From assembly GCF_024363565.1 (NCBI RefSeq), contig NZ_JAJEKE010000008.1:62001-126000 (forward strand): a stretch of DNA of 64,000 nucleotides, given 5' to 3'. The translations under genes and the position numbers were made by a program. Within the stretch, counting starts at the first letter, position 1, and each line of letters starts with the position of its first letter. The stretch is from Lutispora saccharofermentans. GTDB taxonomy: Bacteria; Bacillota; Clostridia; Lutisporales; Lutisporaceae. A model generated the notes under the pieces. It was not told the origin of the DNA, did not search any database, and saw only the letters and a program-made list of their open reading frames with translations. Shown here in pieces: positions 41,145 through 50,624 of this stretch.

Positions 41145-41539
41145 AAAAAATATCAGCCGCTTTCCTTTGGGACGAAAGCGACTGTACTCCGCGGTACCAC
41201 CCAATTTGACATTGTTGTCCTCTTTTGAAGTGCCGGAATATCTCCTGAAATATATGCTGCTAAAATAAAAAGCCTTCCATCCCCAAAGGGATGAAAAGCA
41301 ATTTTCATCATACCACCCTTTGTCTAATAAATAGACTGCAGCCTCAGCGAGTACGGGAAATATCCGATACCCCTTCCCAAAATAACGCCGGGAAATTGCG
41401 GCCTACCCTAATCAAGCTTTCAGGCGGCTTCTCCGGAGCGAACTTCAATTGGCCATATCCTAAAGCTGTTTCCAATCTAAGGCAGCTTCTCCCTGAAGGA
41501 TTGTTACCAATCTACTTTGAACCATCATCGAATTTAATA
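41145..41539 (-). promoter_or_regulatory. Phe-type T-box leader with two antiterminator/terminator modules
   Basis: On the - strand a single Stem I carries AAGCTG/CAGCTT and a specifier region TGAAG-TTC-G-CTCC, aligning with the Ile leader at 18.1 kb and giving Phe codon TTC. Module 1: AAAGGG-TGGTAT bulge-GATGAAAA/TTTTCATC-CCTTT (41323-41283) with its terminator at 41296-41262 ending TTTTTATTTT. Only about 55 bases later comes module 2: TTGGG-TGGTAC bulge (41206-41189) with terminator 41183-41145 (stem around CGCTTTC/GAAAGCG, T6). No second full Stem I fits between them. Confidence 0.85.
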
Positions 41540-41545
41540 TTTAAA

Positions 41546-41574
41546 ATGATATCACATATGAAAATATATTTCAA
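41546..41574 (-). promoter_or_regulatory. Promoter of the paaK T-box leader
   Basis: TTGAAA (41574-41569), a 17-base spacer, TATCAT (41551-41546) on the - strand, just before Stem I. Confidence 0.6.
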
Positions 41575-41602
41575 TATAATATTTCATTTTTAAATTGTGC
41601 TG

Positions 41603-42904
41603 TTAAAGAGGATTATTATAATTTCTTAAATTCTGTCCGAAATATTTTAGCTCACCGCTGCTGCCGTCAAAAACGGCAGAGTATAATATGTCAGCATATT
41701 TTAATACTGCTTCGTATTCTATTTTGCCTTCCATATTTCGTATCATCATTATATCCATAACCTGTGCTTCCTTGCTCAATTTTGCCATTATATCCTCCCG
41801 GCTTATTTCAGGCATGACCATTTCTTCTTCATAGGGGTATACTATCTCAAAGGTGCTTATCAATCCGTGAGATTCCAAAATCAACTTAATTTTTTTCATC
41901 TCATCATATACATCGTTAACCTTTTTTATATATGAATAAGTGATATAATTTATTTTTCCTTCATCGTCGTATTTTATTTTTTTGTCATATAGTAATACGC
42001 TGTCGTCAAACCTTGATACTATTTCGCTTGCATTTTTATCAAGCTCTTCTTCCGAGTACATGTTTGAAGGGACCCAATAGCTTACGGCTTGAACGGCAAC
42101 TCTTCCGGTCTTTTTTTCATAGGTGATTTTATAGCTTACAGTATCGTCTTTTACACGGGTTTTGTTCTCATGGATATACTCTGATTGGGTGTTAAATTCA
42201 TATATATCAGTATACTGCTCCGGGTCATCATCGTATTCCAGCGATTTGGCTTCTACCAGCTCTGAAAAGACCTGCTCACAATATTTTTTTGCTTTTTCAA
42301 AATCAGCTTTTTCAAAATTCCCTTTATAGCTCTTTAAAAATTTGTATTCTTCCTCGTGCAGCAGCTCCTCTGATTTCTGTGAATAGCTGTTGTATATTTT
42401 TATTATATTCTTTTTTAATTGAGTGAATTGATCAGAATTAAAGCCATCGTAAAGGTCTCCTAAAATAATTTTATACTCTTTGATCAGTTGATCGTTATAT
42501 GAATAGAGAGCTTTTAAATATTCTTCTTCCGAGAAGTCTATTATATCATCGGAAAGTATGCTTTTTATCACATTATTTACGCGCAAATACATATGGTCAT
42601 AATCGTGGATGGCCTTGCTCTTTCCATAATCTGATGCATCACGATTGGATTTGGAGAAATTAAGAACGGCATTCTTATTTATAAAATCTTTATCGGCATT
42701 AAAATCATGGCTTTCTAAAAGCAATATTTGAGATATGTTGGCATTCAGCTTTTCTAATTCTTCTCCAAAGTATTCAAAATCATAGCACATTCTGGTTTTA
42801 AGATCCCCATAAGCGTTGAAGTAAGGCTTTGCATAAAACGGAGAAAAGACAATCAATGAATATAACAAAACATAAATCATCTTTTTTATAATTGTTTTTT
42901 TCAT
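41603..42904 (-). CDS. Secreted protein of unknown function, PepSY-like end
   Basis: 433 residues. An N-terminal hydrophobic segment (about 8-22, KMIYVLLYSLIVFSPFYA) is a signal or anchor. The mature part is acidic and Lys/Tyr-rich, mostly predicted helix in the first 220 residues (many YDE/KKY runs). The last 90 residues (ISREDIMAKLSKEAQVMDI, KIEYEAVLKYADILYSAVFDGSSGEL) look like a PepSY/YpeB-type domain, but I am not sure. It lies 33 bases after the LtaS-like gene and is likely in its operon, so a role at the envelope is probable. Confidence 0.6.
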   Translation of the reverse strand: MKKTIIKKMIYVLLYSLIVFSPFYAKPYFNAYGDLKTRMCYDFEYFGEELEKLNANISQILLLESHDFNADKDFINKNAVLNFSKSNRDASDYGKSKAIHDYDHMYLRVNNVIKSILSDDIIDFSEEEYLKALYSYNDQLIKEYKIILGDLYDGFNSDQFTQLKKNIIKIYNSYSQKSEELLHEEEYKFLKSYKGNFEKADFEKAKKYCEQVFSELVEAKSLEYDDDPEQYTDIYEFNTQSEYIHENKTRVKDDTVSYKITYEKKTGRVAVQAVSYWVPSNMYSEEELDKNASEIVSRFDDSVLLYDKKIKYDDEGKINYITYSYIKKVNDVYDEMKKIKLILESHGLISTFEIVYPYEEEMVMPEISREDIMAKLSKEAQVMDIMMIRNMEGKIEYEAVLKYADILYSAVFDGSSGELKYFGQNLRNYNNPL

Positions 42905-42937
42905 GAAGCTCCTCCCTAAAAATATAATGATGTTTAT

Positions 42938-44884
42938 TTATTTTGACACATATTTATAGTAGTTGGTTTCAAGTATCCTTGAGGAGTAAAAAAATTTTGC
43001 GTTTACCGTTTCGGAAGTTGCTTTTATATAGTCCTCATCAACCTTTGCCCCTTGCTTTTGAATGAAAACTCTGCTTTCTGCGTTATAGAAGCCTTTGTCG
43101 GTTATGAAGCTTTTATTGTTGAATACGACCAGAGGTTCGGAGTCTGAGAATATATCCCTTCCCATGAGGAGCCTTGAGTCGTACTCCAATCCCATAAGGT
43201 TGGAAAGCGTGGGGAGGATGTCGAGGCTTGAACAGGGCCTGTCGATGACAAGCGGCTCCATGCCTTTTGTATACAGGATAAAGTTGTTCTTAAAGAGTTC
43301 AAAGTTTTTTTCTATAGGATGACCGGCCAGCTCTTCTAGCTCATTGATCTCGAGTCCATAAGGATAATGATCAGAGCTTAAAGCTATGAGAGTCCTATCC
43401 GCTATGCCTGCTTCTTCAAGCTTGTTCAGCAAATATTCCACTGCCCGGTCCAGCTCTATTTGACAGGCTATATATGCTTTGCAGGGTTCCGAATAGGGCA
43501 AGTCTCTCACATATTTCTTGTTTTTTAAAGCCATAGCGTTTCCTGCAAAGGAGTATCTCATATGCCCGCTGACGGTCATATAGTAGATATGAAAAGGTTC
43601 TTTTGCGATATACTCCGGTATTGTTTTTTCCATCATTTCCAGGTCTGATTCGGGCCAGGTCTTTTCTACTTCCAGGCCATTCCCCAATCCTTTATAGGCA
43701 TAGCCCATATTCGGATAGGAGACATCTCTTCTATAATAGGTGTAGGTGTTGTTGTGATAAGCCAGAGTTTTGTAGCCCAGACTCTTTAGCTGATTCCCCA
43801 ATACAAAGGGCATTGATATCTTGCCGGATTTATAAAAGCTCCAAACGCCGGTTTTAGGCAGCAGGCTCGTATATGCTACATACTCGCCGTCTGAAGTGCT
43901 TACCCCCCATATAGGCGTGTAGAAGTTTGTAAAATTATAGCCTTCATTAACCAATTTGTATAGGGTGGGAGTAACGTCCCGGCGCACTGCATAAGGAGAA
44001 AAGCTTTCGGCTGTGATTAATATGAGATTATATCCCTTATACTTTCCGGTATATTCATTTTTTGAGGTGGGTTCCACCTGCTGGAAATACTGATGCATAC
44101 CTTTTACTGTTTCATTTTTTTCAGCAGAGATCAGCTGAGAAAAATCTATGTCCATGATGTTGTATTCAATCTTCTTCTCTTTTGGATCATCGGCAGCTTT
44201 TGGAGGAGCTGGCTGCGGGTTGCGGGGGGGTTCTGCCAATGCAGGAGACCGGCCCAAAAACAGTCTTTGCACATCCAGCCTCATAGAGGTGATCAATCCG
44301 AGCTTTTTCACTGACAGGACCGGATAGCTGCTTTCAAAGTATAGATCATAAGCGGAATATTGTCCTCTCCCTCCTGCATAAATAAAAGCAAGCCCCGTTA
44401 GGTGAAATAAGAGGATGCAGCAAGCTAAAAATATTCTGTATCGCCTGTCGGGTCTTTTTATTGACGGCAGCTTCTTTCTCAATAACACTGATGATATGAG
44501 AGGGAGAAACAGCAATATGATCCAAACAAGATTTTTGGCTATGCTGGCTATTATATCCCTCCACAGCTCAAATATTTGCCCGGCGTTTGCGGCTGAATAC
44601 AAGGTGTAAAATGTTTTGAAGGTCTTGTAATACAGCAGCTGTGAGGAGAAAATAAATGCCGATAAGCCAAGGGTGATATAACATAAAACATGGTTTGTCT
44701 TCTCTTTAAAGAAGGAGCAGAGCATATATAAAACAATTGAAAAGGGTATTGAAAATATTAAAGAGAGTATGGAACCGGAAGCCAATAGGCTTCCGGTGAC
44801 AGATAACCTCAATATGCTTTCCATATAGAACGTTGAGAGAATAAAATAAAGTATAAAGTGCGGAATTTTTATATTTCTTATCAT
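42938..44884 (-). CDS. LTA synthase family sulfatase-fold membrane protein
   Basis: 648 residues. Five N-terminal membrane segments (to about residue 190) are followed by a linker and a large extracellular phosphoglycerol-transferase domain. Active-site parts: LILITAESFSPYAVRRDVTPTLY (metal-binding Glu), WGVSTSDGEYVAYTSLLP (nucleophile Thr) and LIALSSDHYPYG (Asp-His ligands). LtaS enzymes polymerise lipoteichoic acid from phosphatidylglycerol; others are primases or modify glycans. A Pro-rich stretch (PPRNPQPAPPKAADDPK) in the linker is unusual. Expressed with the secreted protein downstream. Confidence 0.9.
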   Translation of the reverse strand: MIRNIKIPHFILYFILSTFYMESILRLSVTGSLLASGSILSLIFSIPFSIVLYMLCSFFKEKTNHVLCYITLGLSAFIFSSQLLYYKTFKTFYTLYSAANAGQIFELWRDIIASIAKNLVWIILLFLPLISSVLLRKKLPSIKRPDRRYRIFLACCILLFHLTGLAFIYAGGRGQYSAYDLYFESSYPVLSVKKLGLITSMRLDVQRLFLGRSPALAEPPRNPQPAPPKAADDPKEKKIEYNIMDIDFSQLISAEKNETVKGMHQYFQQVEPTSKNEYTGKYKGYNLILITAESFSPYAVRRDVTPTLYKLVNEGYNFTNFYTPIWGVSTSDGEYVAYTSLLPKTGVWSFYKSGKISMPFVLGNQLKSLGYKTLAYHNNTYTYYRRDVSYPNMGYAYKGLGNGLEVEKTWPESDLEMMEKTIPEYIAKEPFHIYYMTVSGHMRYSFAGNAMALKNKKYVRDLPYSEPCKAYIACQIELDRAVEYLLNKLEEAGIADRTLIALSSDHYPYGLEINELEELAGHPIEKNFELFKNNFILYTKGMEPLVIDRPCSSLDILPTLSNLMGLEYDSRLLMGRDIFSDSEPLVVFNNKSFITDKGFYNAESRVFIQKQGAKVDEDYIKATSETVNAKFFYSSRILETNYYKYVSK

Positions 44885-45052
44885 CTACGTGATCCCCCTA
44901 TATAACAATTATATAACAAAGCAGCACCATAAACAAAAAAAATCTTTATGGCACTTCTGAACACTTTTTATTTATTGAGATATATTGAGTTATTAACGAG
45001 CATCTTAAAATGACTTAATATAACCAAATAATTTCTAAAAGATATTCAACCG

Positions 45053-45090
45053 AATTCAAATTATTCCAGTCATATACAATAATTGAATTT
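45053..45090 (+). promoter_or_regulatory. Imperfect inverted repeat upstream of the sigma-54 promoter
   Basis: AATTCAAATTATT (45053-45065) and AATAATTGAATTT (45078-45090) are near-complementary, 47 bases before the -24 box. This is a plausible but unproven activator site. The rest of the 318-base gap shows nothing else. Confidence 0.3.
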
Positions 45091-45136
45091 TTCCTTCCAT
45101 TGCGAACATTTGAACAAAAAAATTAAGGCTTTTAAG

Positions 45137-45154
45137 TTGGCATGTATCTTGCTA
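45137..45154 (+). promoter_or_regulatory. Sigma-54 (-24/-12) promoter of the peptide-utilisation operon
   Basis: TTGGCATGTATCTTGCTA: the -24 GG and -12 GC are exactly 10 bases apart and match TTGGCAC-N5-TTGCW at nearly every position. Transcription should start near 45164, about 40 bases before oppD. The matching activator gene is at 56725. Confidence 0.88.
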
Positions 45155-45202
45155 ATTAATATAGACTATTAATAATTATGTCTTGGTTGGAGGGTGCGGC
45201 GG

Positions 45203-46174
45203 ATGACAAAACTGCTTGAATTCAAGGATTACAGCATGGGCTTTAAAGATGATAATGGAGATGTATACAATTTATTGGATAAAGTTACATTCTGTATAGA
45301 GGAAGGAAAAGCCCTGGGCGTAGTAGGCGAATCCGGATGCGGCAAGAGTATGACAAGCTTGTCCATAATGAGATTGCTGCCATCTAACATAGTTTTCCAG
45401 GGCGGCCAGATTATCTATAAAGGAGAGGATTTGCTGAAAAAGCCGGAGGCGGATATGCAGAGAGTAAGGGGTAAAGATATATCCATGGTCTTCCAAGAGC
45501 CTATGACATCGCTGAATCCTGTTTTAACAGTGGGATTCCAGATAGGTGAGGTTTTGAGGAAGCATTATCCTGATATGAATAAGGAACAAATAAGGGAAAA
45601 GGTAATAGAGCAGCTGGAATTGGTAGGCATACCAAGCCCTGAGAAGAGGCTGAATCAATATCCCCATGAGTTTTCAGGAGGCATGCGGCAGAGAGTGATG
45701 ATAGCTATGGCAGTAGTATGCTGGCCTAATCTGCTGATCGCGGATGAACCTACCACTGCCCTTGATGTTACTATTCAAGCTCAGGTACTGGATTTGATGC
45801 AAAAGCTGAAGGAAAAGGGTTCGCTGATGCTCATAACCCATAATTTAGGAATAGTATCAGAGATATGTGATGAGGTAGTGGTAATGTATGCCGGCAGGGT
45901 AGTTGAAAAGGGCAGTGCAGAAGAAATATTTGAAAATCCATGCCATCCATATACAAAAGGCCTTATGGCTGCAATACCATCCCTGTCCGTTGAGCAGGAG
46001 GAGTTGTATTCAATACCCGGTACGGTGCCTGTAGCTAAAAACTTTGCAGCAGGGTGCAGGTTTGCGGATAGGTGCGGTGAATGTGCGGAAGGCTGCAAGG
46101 ACAGCGTTCCTCCTACTAAAGAGGTGAGCCCCAACCATTATGTGCAATGCTGGCTGGGCTTTGAAGGGAGGTAA
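45203..46174 (+). CDS. oppD: Oligopeptide ABC transporter ATP-binding protein OppD/DppD
   Basis: 323 residues. Walker [11 protein letters not shown]-loop [10 protein letters not shown], signature FSGGMRQRV, Walker [13 protein letters not shown] and the switch His (ITHNLG) are all present, and the C-terminal oligo_HPY extension has the CxxRCxxCxxxC-like Cys set ([14 protein letters not shown]), which can hold an iron-sulfur cluster. It powers uptake of peptides with OppF. The ATG at 45203 has GGAGGG at spacing 9; GTG 45194 is too close. It is the first gene after the sigma-54 promoter. Confidence 0.95.
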   Translation: MTKLLEFKDYSMGFKDDNGDVYNLLDKVTFCIEEGKALGVVGESGCGKSMTSLSIMRLLPSNIVFQGGQIIYKGEDLLKKPEADMQRVRGKDISMVFQEPMTSLNPVLTVGFQIGEVLRKHYPDMNKEQIREKVIEQLELVGIPSPEKRLNQYPHEFSGGMRQRVMIAMAVVCWPNLLIADEPTTALDVTIQAQVLDLMQKLKEKGSLMLITHNLGIVSEICDEVVVMYAGRVVEKGSAEEIFENPCHPYTKGLMAAIPSLSVEQEELYSIPGTVPVAKNFAAGCRFADRCGECAEGCKDSVPPTKEVSPNHYVQCWLGFEGR

Positions 46175-46181
46175 TGGTTTT

Positions 46182-47165
46182 ATGGAGGATAAAATACTAG
46201 AGGTCAAGGATCTGACCAAGTACTTTGATGTATATAACGGGCTATTTGGGAAAAAGAAATATGTCCATGCGGTAGAAAATGTAAGCTTTGATCTATATAA
46301 ATCAGAAACCCTGGGCATTGTAGGAGAATCAGGCTCCGGCAAATCAACATTGGGAAGGGTTTTGCTGAAGCTTATAAAGCACACTTCAGGTAAAGTTGTA
46401 TACAGGGATAAGGACATAATGAGCTTGAGGTCCAGGGATTTCGGAGCATTGAGGAGAGAATTGCAGATGGTATTCCAGGATCCTTATGCTTCCTTAAACC
46501 CGAGAATCAAAATAGGAGATGCCATTGCAGAACCTCTGGTGGCTAATCGGGTTGTCTCAAGCTATGGCGAGGCACGTAAAAAGGTATATGAGCTATTGGA
46601 ACTGGTGGGGCTTCAAACCGAATTATACGAGCGTTATCCCTATGAATTCTCGGGAGGTCAGAGGCAGCGCATCAGCATCGCAAGAGCTTTGGCTCTGGAG
46701 CCTAAAATATTGGTATGCGATGAAGCGGTATCGGCCCTCGATGTTTCTGTGCAGGCTCAAATACTGAATCTTTTCAACAGCTTAAAGAAACAATTGGATC
46801 TGACATATTTGTTTATCAGCCATGATTTATCCGTAGTGAAGCACATCAGTGACAGGATAATGGTGATGTATCTGGGAGAAATTATGGAATTAGCTCCTAC
46901 GGATAAAATATTCGAGAGAACTCTTCACCCTTATACGGAGGCATTGATATCTGCTATACCGGAACCAAAGTCAAAGGAGAAGAGGAAGAGAATAATATTG
47001 GAAGGCGATATACCAAGCCCTATCGATCCTCCCATGGGCTGCAGATTTGCAAGCAGATGCTTTAAGGCTATGGAAATATGCAAAAATGAGCATCCGCAAA
47101 TACTGGAGGTACAGCCAAATCATTTTGTTCGCTGCCATTTATATTCGGAAGGGAAGGAGGATTGA
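46182..47165 (+). CDS. oppF: Oligopeptide ABC transporter ATP-binding protein OppF/DppF
   Basis: 327 residues. Walker A GESGSGKST, Q-loop FQDPYASLNP, signature FSGGQRQRI, Walker B ILVCDEAVSALD (Ala for the usual Pro, and Val, as in other OppF) and SHDLSVVKH. The C-terminal oligo_HPY region carries CRFASRCFKAMEIC. It partners OppD. The ATG at 46182 follows GGGAGGT; the gap to oppD is 7 bases and the next gene starts 4 bases after the stop. Confidence 0.95.
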   Translation: MEDKILEVKDLTKYFDVYNGLFGKKKYVHAVENVSFDLYKSETLGIVGESGSGKSTLGRVLLKLIKHTSGKVVYRDKDIMSLRSRDFGALRRELQMVFQDPYASLNPRIKIGDAIAEPLVANRVVSSYGEARKKVYELLELVGLQTELYERYPYEFSGGQRQRISIARALALEPKILVCDEAVSALDVSVQAQILNLFNSLKKQLDLTYLFISHDLSVVKHISDRIMVMYLGEIMELAPTDKIFERTLHPYTEALISAIPEPKSKEKRKRIILEGDIPSPIDPPMGCRFASRCFKAMEICKNEHPQILEVQPNHFVRCHLYSEGKED

Positions 47166-47169
47166 CAAG

Positions 47170-48132
47170 GTGCTTAAATATATGTTTAGAAGAGGACTGA
47201 AAGGACTGCTGACAATCTTTGTATCCATAACGATCACATTCTTCATCATCAGGCTTATGCCGGCTGACCCTGTAACCTTGCTGGTGGACCCAAAGATGGG
47301 GCCTGAGGTGCAGAAGGCTATGATGGAGCAGTTTGGCCTGGACAAGCCGCTGGGCGAGCAATATGCAATTTTCATAAAACAGGCTGCTATGGGAAACCTC
47401 GGTGTATCCTTTAAGACCAGAGAACCCGTTACGGAGGTCATAATGCAGAAGCTGCCTTGGACATTGCTGCTGCTGGTCATCACTGTAACCTTTTCGCTTA
47501 TGGTCGGCATACCCATAGGAATGCTGTCAGCCAAGAAAAGGAATCAAGCCTTTGATAAGCTGGTGAATGTTTTGGTTGTGGTAGGGATTTCGATATTTAT
47601 ACCATTTTTATCTTTTGCGTTTCTGTATATATTTGCATATTATCTGAAGCTTTTCCCGACAGGCGGTGCTTATACGCCTCCTCCGGGAAAGGGACTGGAT
47701 TATGTTTTGGATGTGGCAAGGCATGCTGTGCTGCCGGCTCTGACGCTGTTCATCAATAATGTGGCCACAATCATACTATATACGCGAAACAGCATGATAG
47801 ACGTTCTGAAGGAGGATTATATCCGTACAGCTTTTTCAAAGGGATGGAATGATAAATATGTAATACGCACCCATGCACTTAAAAATGCACTTATTCCCAC
47901 CATAACCGTGACAGGTCTGGTCATAGGGTCCATGGTAGGCGGAGCAGTGATGACCGAAACCGTATATGCATGGCCGGGCATAGGCAGGCTTATTTATGAA
48001 TCCGTAAGCGCTATGGATTATCCCGTGCTTCAGGGAGCATTCCTCATATTAGCCGTAGCAGTGGTTTTTATGAACATAATCACGGACTTAGTAGTAGCCT
48101 GGTTGGATCCGCGCATTAAATTAGGAGGTTAA
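47170..48132 (+). CDS. oppB: Oligopeptide ABC transporter permease OppB/DppB
   Basis: 320 residues with six membrane segments. The N-terminal FRRGLKGLLTIFVSITITFFIIRL and MPADPVTLLVDPKMGPE match OppB, and the EAA loop is DYIRTAFSKGWNDKYVIRTHALKNALIP. It forms the membrane channel with OppC. GTG at 47170 has AAGGAGG at spacing 8, within the end of oppF; the ATG at 47182 is an alternative. oppC follows after 4 bases. Confidence 0.93.
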   Translation: MLKYMFRRGLKGLLTIFVSITITFFIIRLMPADPVTLLVDPKMGPEVQKAMMEQFGLDKPLGEQYAIFIKQAAMGNLGVSFKTREPVTEVIMQKLPWTLLLLVITVTFSLMVGIPIGMLSAKKRNQAFDKLVNVLVVVGISIFIPFLSFAFLYIFAYYLKLFPTGGAYTPPPGKGLDYVLDVARHAVLPALTLFINNVATIILYTRNSMIDVLKEDYIRTAFSKGWNDKYVIRTHALKNALIPTITVTGLVIGSMVGGAVMTETVYAWPGIGRLIYESVSAMDYPVLQGAFLILAVAVVFMNIITDLVVAWLDPRIKLGG

Positions 48133-48136
48133 ATAA

Positions 48137-48979
48137 ATGCAGAGTAGAACATTTTTCCAAGCATTTGTGAGAAAAAAACTGGCCGTATTCGGACTTATGG
48201 GCGTATCGATCATCCTTTTTATGGGACTTGCAGCGCCTTATATTGCACCATATCCCACCGGATACGGTACGGAGATTATGGAGCCTCCTTCATTGACACA
48301 TTGGTTCGGAACTGATGGTTTGGGCCTTGATGTATTTGCAGAGGTTGTATGGGGAGCACGGACATCGCTCTATGTGTCGATAATGGCTGTAGCTGTGGCA
48401 GCAATCATAGGAATTCCCGCCGGACTGATATCAGGGTATAAAAAAGGGATTACAGGTTCAATCATCGATGGAATAATCGATATATTCCTTACCCTTCCGG
48501 TTTTGCCTCTTATGATAGTCATAGCCGCCATAGTGGGATCTTCAATAACGAATGTGGCTGTGGTTATAGGGCTGTTTGCCTGGCCGTCCTTAGCCCGTGT
48601 AACCCGAAATTCAACCATGAAGGTATCGGAGATGCAATTTATAGAGGCTGCAAGATGTGTAGGAATATCGTCGAAGGTGATATTGTTCAAGCATATTTTA
48701 CTGAATATTGCGGGGCCTGTTTTGGTAAACCTTACTTTGGTCATGGCGACTGCTGTATTGTCCGAGTCGGGCTTAAGCTTTTTGGGACTGGGCGATCCTA
48801 CGACCTGGTCCTGGGGCACGATCCTGAAGAAGGCCTGGGATGCAGGCGCCGTAATAGATACGCCGAATCCATGGTGGTGGTGGTTTTTCACAAGCTTCTT
48901 CATCATGATTTATGTAATTTGTTTCAATTTATTGGGCAGCGGCATCAATGAGGCGCTGAATCCTAAAGCAAGAGATTAA
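48137..48979 (+). CDS. oppC: Oligopeptide ABC transporter permease OppC/DppC
   Basis: 280 residues. OppC_N segment (FVRKKLAVFGLMGVSIILFMGLAAPYIAPY), then HWFGTDGLGLDVFAEVVWGARTSLYVS, the typical pre-membrane motif, five further segments, and the EAA loop FIEAARCVGISSKVILFKHILLNIAGP. The end SFFIMIYVICFNLLGSGINEALNPK is the canonical DppC ending. AGGAGGT lies before the ATG. It is followed by the deacylase after 17 bases. Confidence 0.95.
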   Translation: MQSRTFFQAFVRKKLAVFGLMGVSIILFMGLAAPYIAPYPTGYGTEIMEPPSLTHWFGTDGLGLDVFAEVVWGARTSLYVSIMAVAVAAIIGIPAGLISGYKKGITGSIIDGIIDIFLTLPVLPLMIVIAAIVGSSITNVAVVIGLFAWPSLARVTRNSTMKVSEMQFIEAARCVGISSKVILFKHILLNIAGPVLVNLTLVMATAVLSESGLSFLGLGDPTTWSWGTILKKAWDAGAVIDTPNPWWWWFFTSFFIMIYVICFNLLGSGINEALNPKARD

Positions 48980-48996
48980 GGAGGTATTGATGATAT

Positions 48997-50607
48997 ATGC
49001 ATGATTTGATAATTCGCAATGGCTACATAGTGGATGGCACAGGAGCCAAGGGCTTTTTAGGAGACATAGCCATAGATGGGGAAAGGATAAGCAGGATCGA
49101 TACATCGATAGATGAAAAGGGCTTAAAGGAGATAGACGCTTACGGCAAGATTGTGATTCCCGGCTTCATCGACCCTCATGTCCACGAAGAGTGGGTATGC
49201 ATGATAGACGGCACTTATGAATTGTTTTTGCGCCAGGGCGTTACTACGGTGGTAAACGGCAACTGCGGGCATTCCATAGCTCCGGGGCCTGTGGACAACG
49301 TAATAGATTATTACTGGGGAAACGGCTTGATGAGCACCAAGCAGAGGGATGAATATAAAAAAAGATTTCCTCAATGGAGCGATTATGCAGGATATAAAAA
49401 GGCCGTGGAGGACAAAGGAACCAACATAAACTTTGCAACCTTGCTGGGCCATGGAACAATTCGCTGGTCAGTCATGGAAGGTGCTTGCGACAGGCCGCCT
49501 ACGCCGGAAGAAGCGGAGAAGATCGAAGGCATAATACGCCGCAGCATGGAGCAGGGAGCCTGGGGAATATCCTTTGGGCTCGACTATGTGCCCAGCAGAT
49601 ATGCGGATATGTATGAACTGGTCACTGTGGCAAAGCTTGTCGCGGAGTACGACGGAACAGCCGCTGCACATCTCAGGCATTCCATAGGGATAAAGGAAGC
49701 CACCGATGAGTTTATCGAGGTGGGAAGGAGATCCGGCGTAAAGCTGCAAGTTTCTCATCTCAAGCCTACCTGCCCAGACGCCTTTGATTCGGTTGCCAGG
49801 GCTGCGGAATCCGGCCTGAGAATTTTAGCGGATACCATACCCAGAAGCACCGGACATTGCACTGGCAAGGCAAGGCTTATCCAGTTCACTATGGCCTTAT
49901 CGGATGAACTGTTTGCGGGGGGACCCGAGGGAGTAAAAAAAGCTCTTTTGACAAAAGAAGGCAGGGAAATGATTAAAAAGGATGCATATATCTTTGCCGG
50001 AGACAAGTCTGATAAGTTTATCATTTTGTCCCAGGACCCCCATTTAGAGGGGAGATCCGTTAAAGATATTGCCCGGGAAAAGGGCATCGATGCAGACGAG
50101 TGCATGCTGGATTTGATCGGCGATGACAACGACTATGTCTTCTGGCTGGGAGGCCCGTCAAGAGAAGATTTCCCCGAGACGGGACATATGGATTCCATTG
50201 TGTCGAATCCTTATGTATGCGTCGGCACCGATGAAATACTGGGAGATGTGGAAGATCCTTTTGATTGGTATGAGCTCCAGAGAAGAGGCGGCTTCCCCAT
50301 ATTCATGCAGATGTATCTTTCTAAGGGCGTCGCTGTGGAGGAGATTGTAAGAAGGAACACCTCCATGGTTGCAAGGCATTTTGGCATGAAGGAAAGAGGA
50401 GAGCTGAAAAAGGGCAGCTTTGCTGATATAGCAGTTATTGATCTTGAGAATTACAGATTCCCGTCTCCGAAGGAGATTGATTATAGAAAGCCCCTGACTA
50501 TGGCAGATGGTGTTGATACGGTAATAGTCAACGGAAAAATAACCCTTGAAAAGGGGCAATTGAAGTCAGCATATTCAGGAAAGGTTCTAAACAGGGATAC
50601 AAAGTAA
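48997..50607 (+). CDS. N-acyl-D-amino-acid deacylase family amidohydrolase
   Basis: 536 residues, amidohydrolase superfamily. Visible: LIIRNGYIVDGTGAKGFLGDIAIDGERI, the metal-binding GFIDPHVHEEW (HxH), GNCGHSIAPG (the Cys ligand position seen in D-aminoacylases), SFGLDYVPSRYADMYEL, HLRHSIGIKEATDEFIEVG and LQVSHLKPT (metal His), then a final beta domain (ELKKGSFADIAVIDLEN). It should release acyl groups from N-acyl-D-amino acids or open D-residue peptides. It lies between oppC and oppA, so its substrate is probably an imported peptide. AAGGAGGT precedes the ATG. Confidence 0.9.
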   Translation: MHDLIIRNGYIVDGTGAKGFLGDIAIDGERISRIDTSIDEKGLKEIDAYGKIVIPGFIDPHVHEEWVCMIDGTYELFLRQGVTTVVNGNCGHSIAPGPVDNVIDYYWGNGLMSTKQRDEYKKRFPQWSDYAGYKKAVEDKGTNINFATLLGHGTIRWSVMEGACDRPPTPEEAEKIEGIIRRSMEQGAWGISFGLDYVPSRYADMYELVTVAKLVAEYDGTAAAHLRHSIGIKEATDEFIEVGRRSGVKLQVSHLKPTCPDAFDSVARAAESGLRILADTIPRSTGHCTGKARLIQFTMALSDELFAGGPEGVKKALLTKEGREMIKKDAYIFAGDKSDKFIILSQDPHLEGRSVKDIAREKGIDADECMLDLIGDDNDYVFWLGGPSREDFPETGHMDSIVSNPYVCVGTDEILGDVEDPFDWYELQRRGGFPIFMQMYLSKGVAVEEIVRRNTSMVARHFGMKERGELKKGSFADIAVIDLENYRFPSPKEIDYRKPLTMADGVDTVIVNGKITLEKGQLKSAYSGKVLNRDTK

Positions 50608-50624
50608 AGGGAGGAATAGGAATT

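Noticed and set aside
41291..41593. 100-codon + strand frame in the region before paaK
   Set aside because: It falls within the - strand T-box leader; no ribosome site and the sequence is explained by RNA structure.
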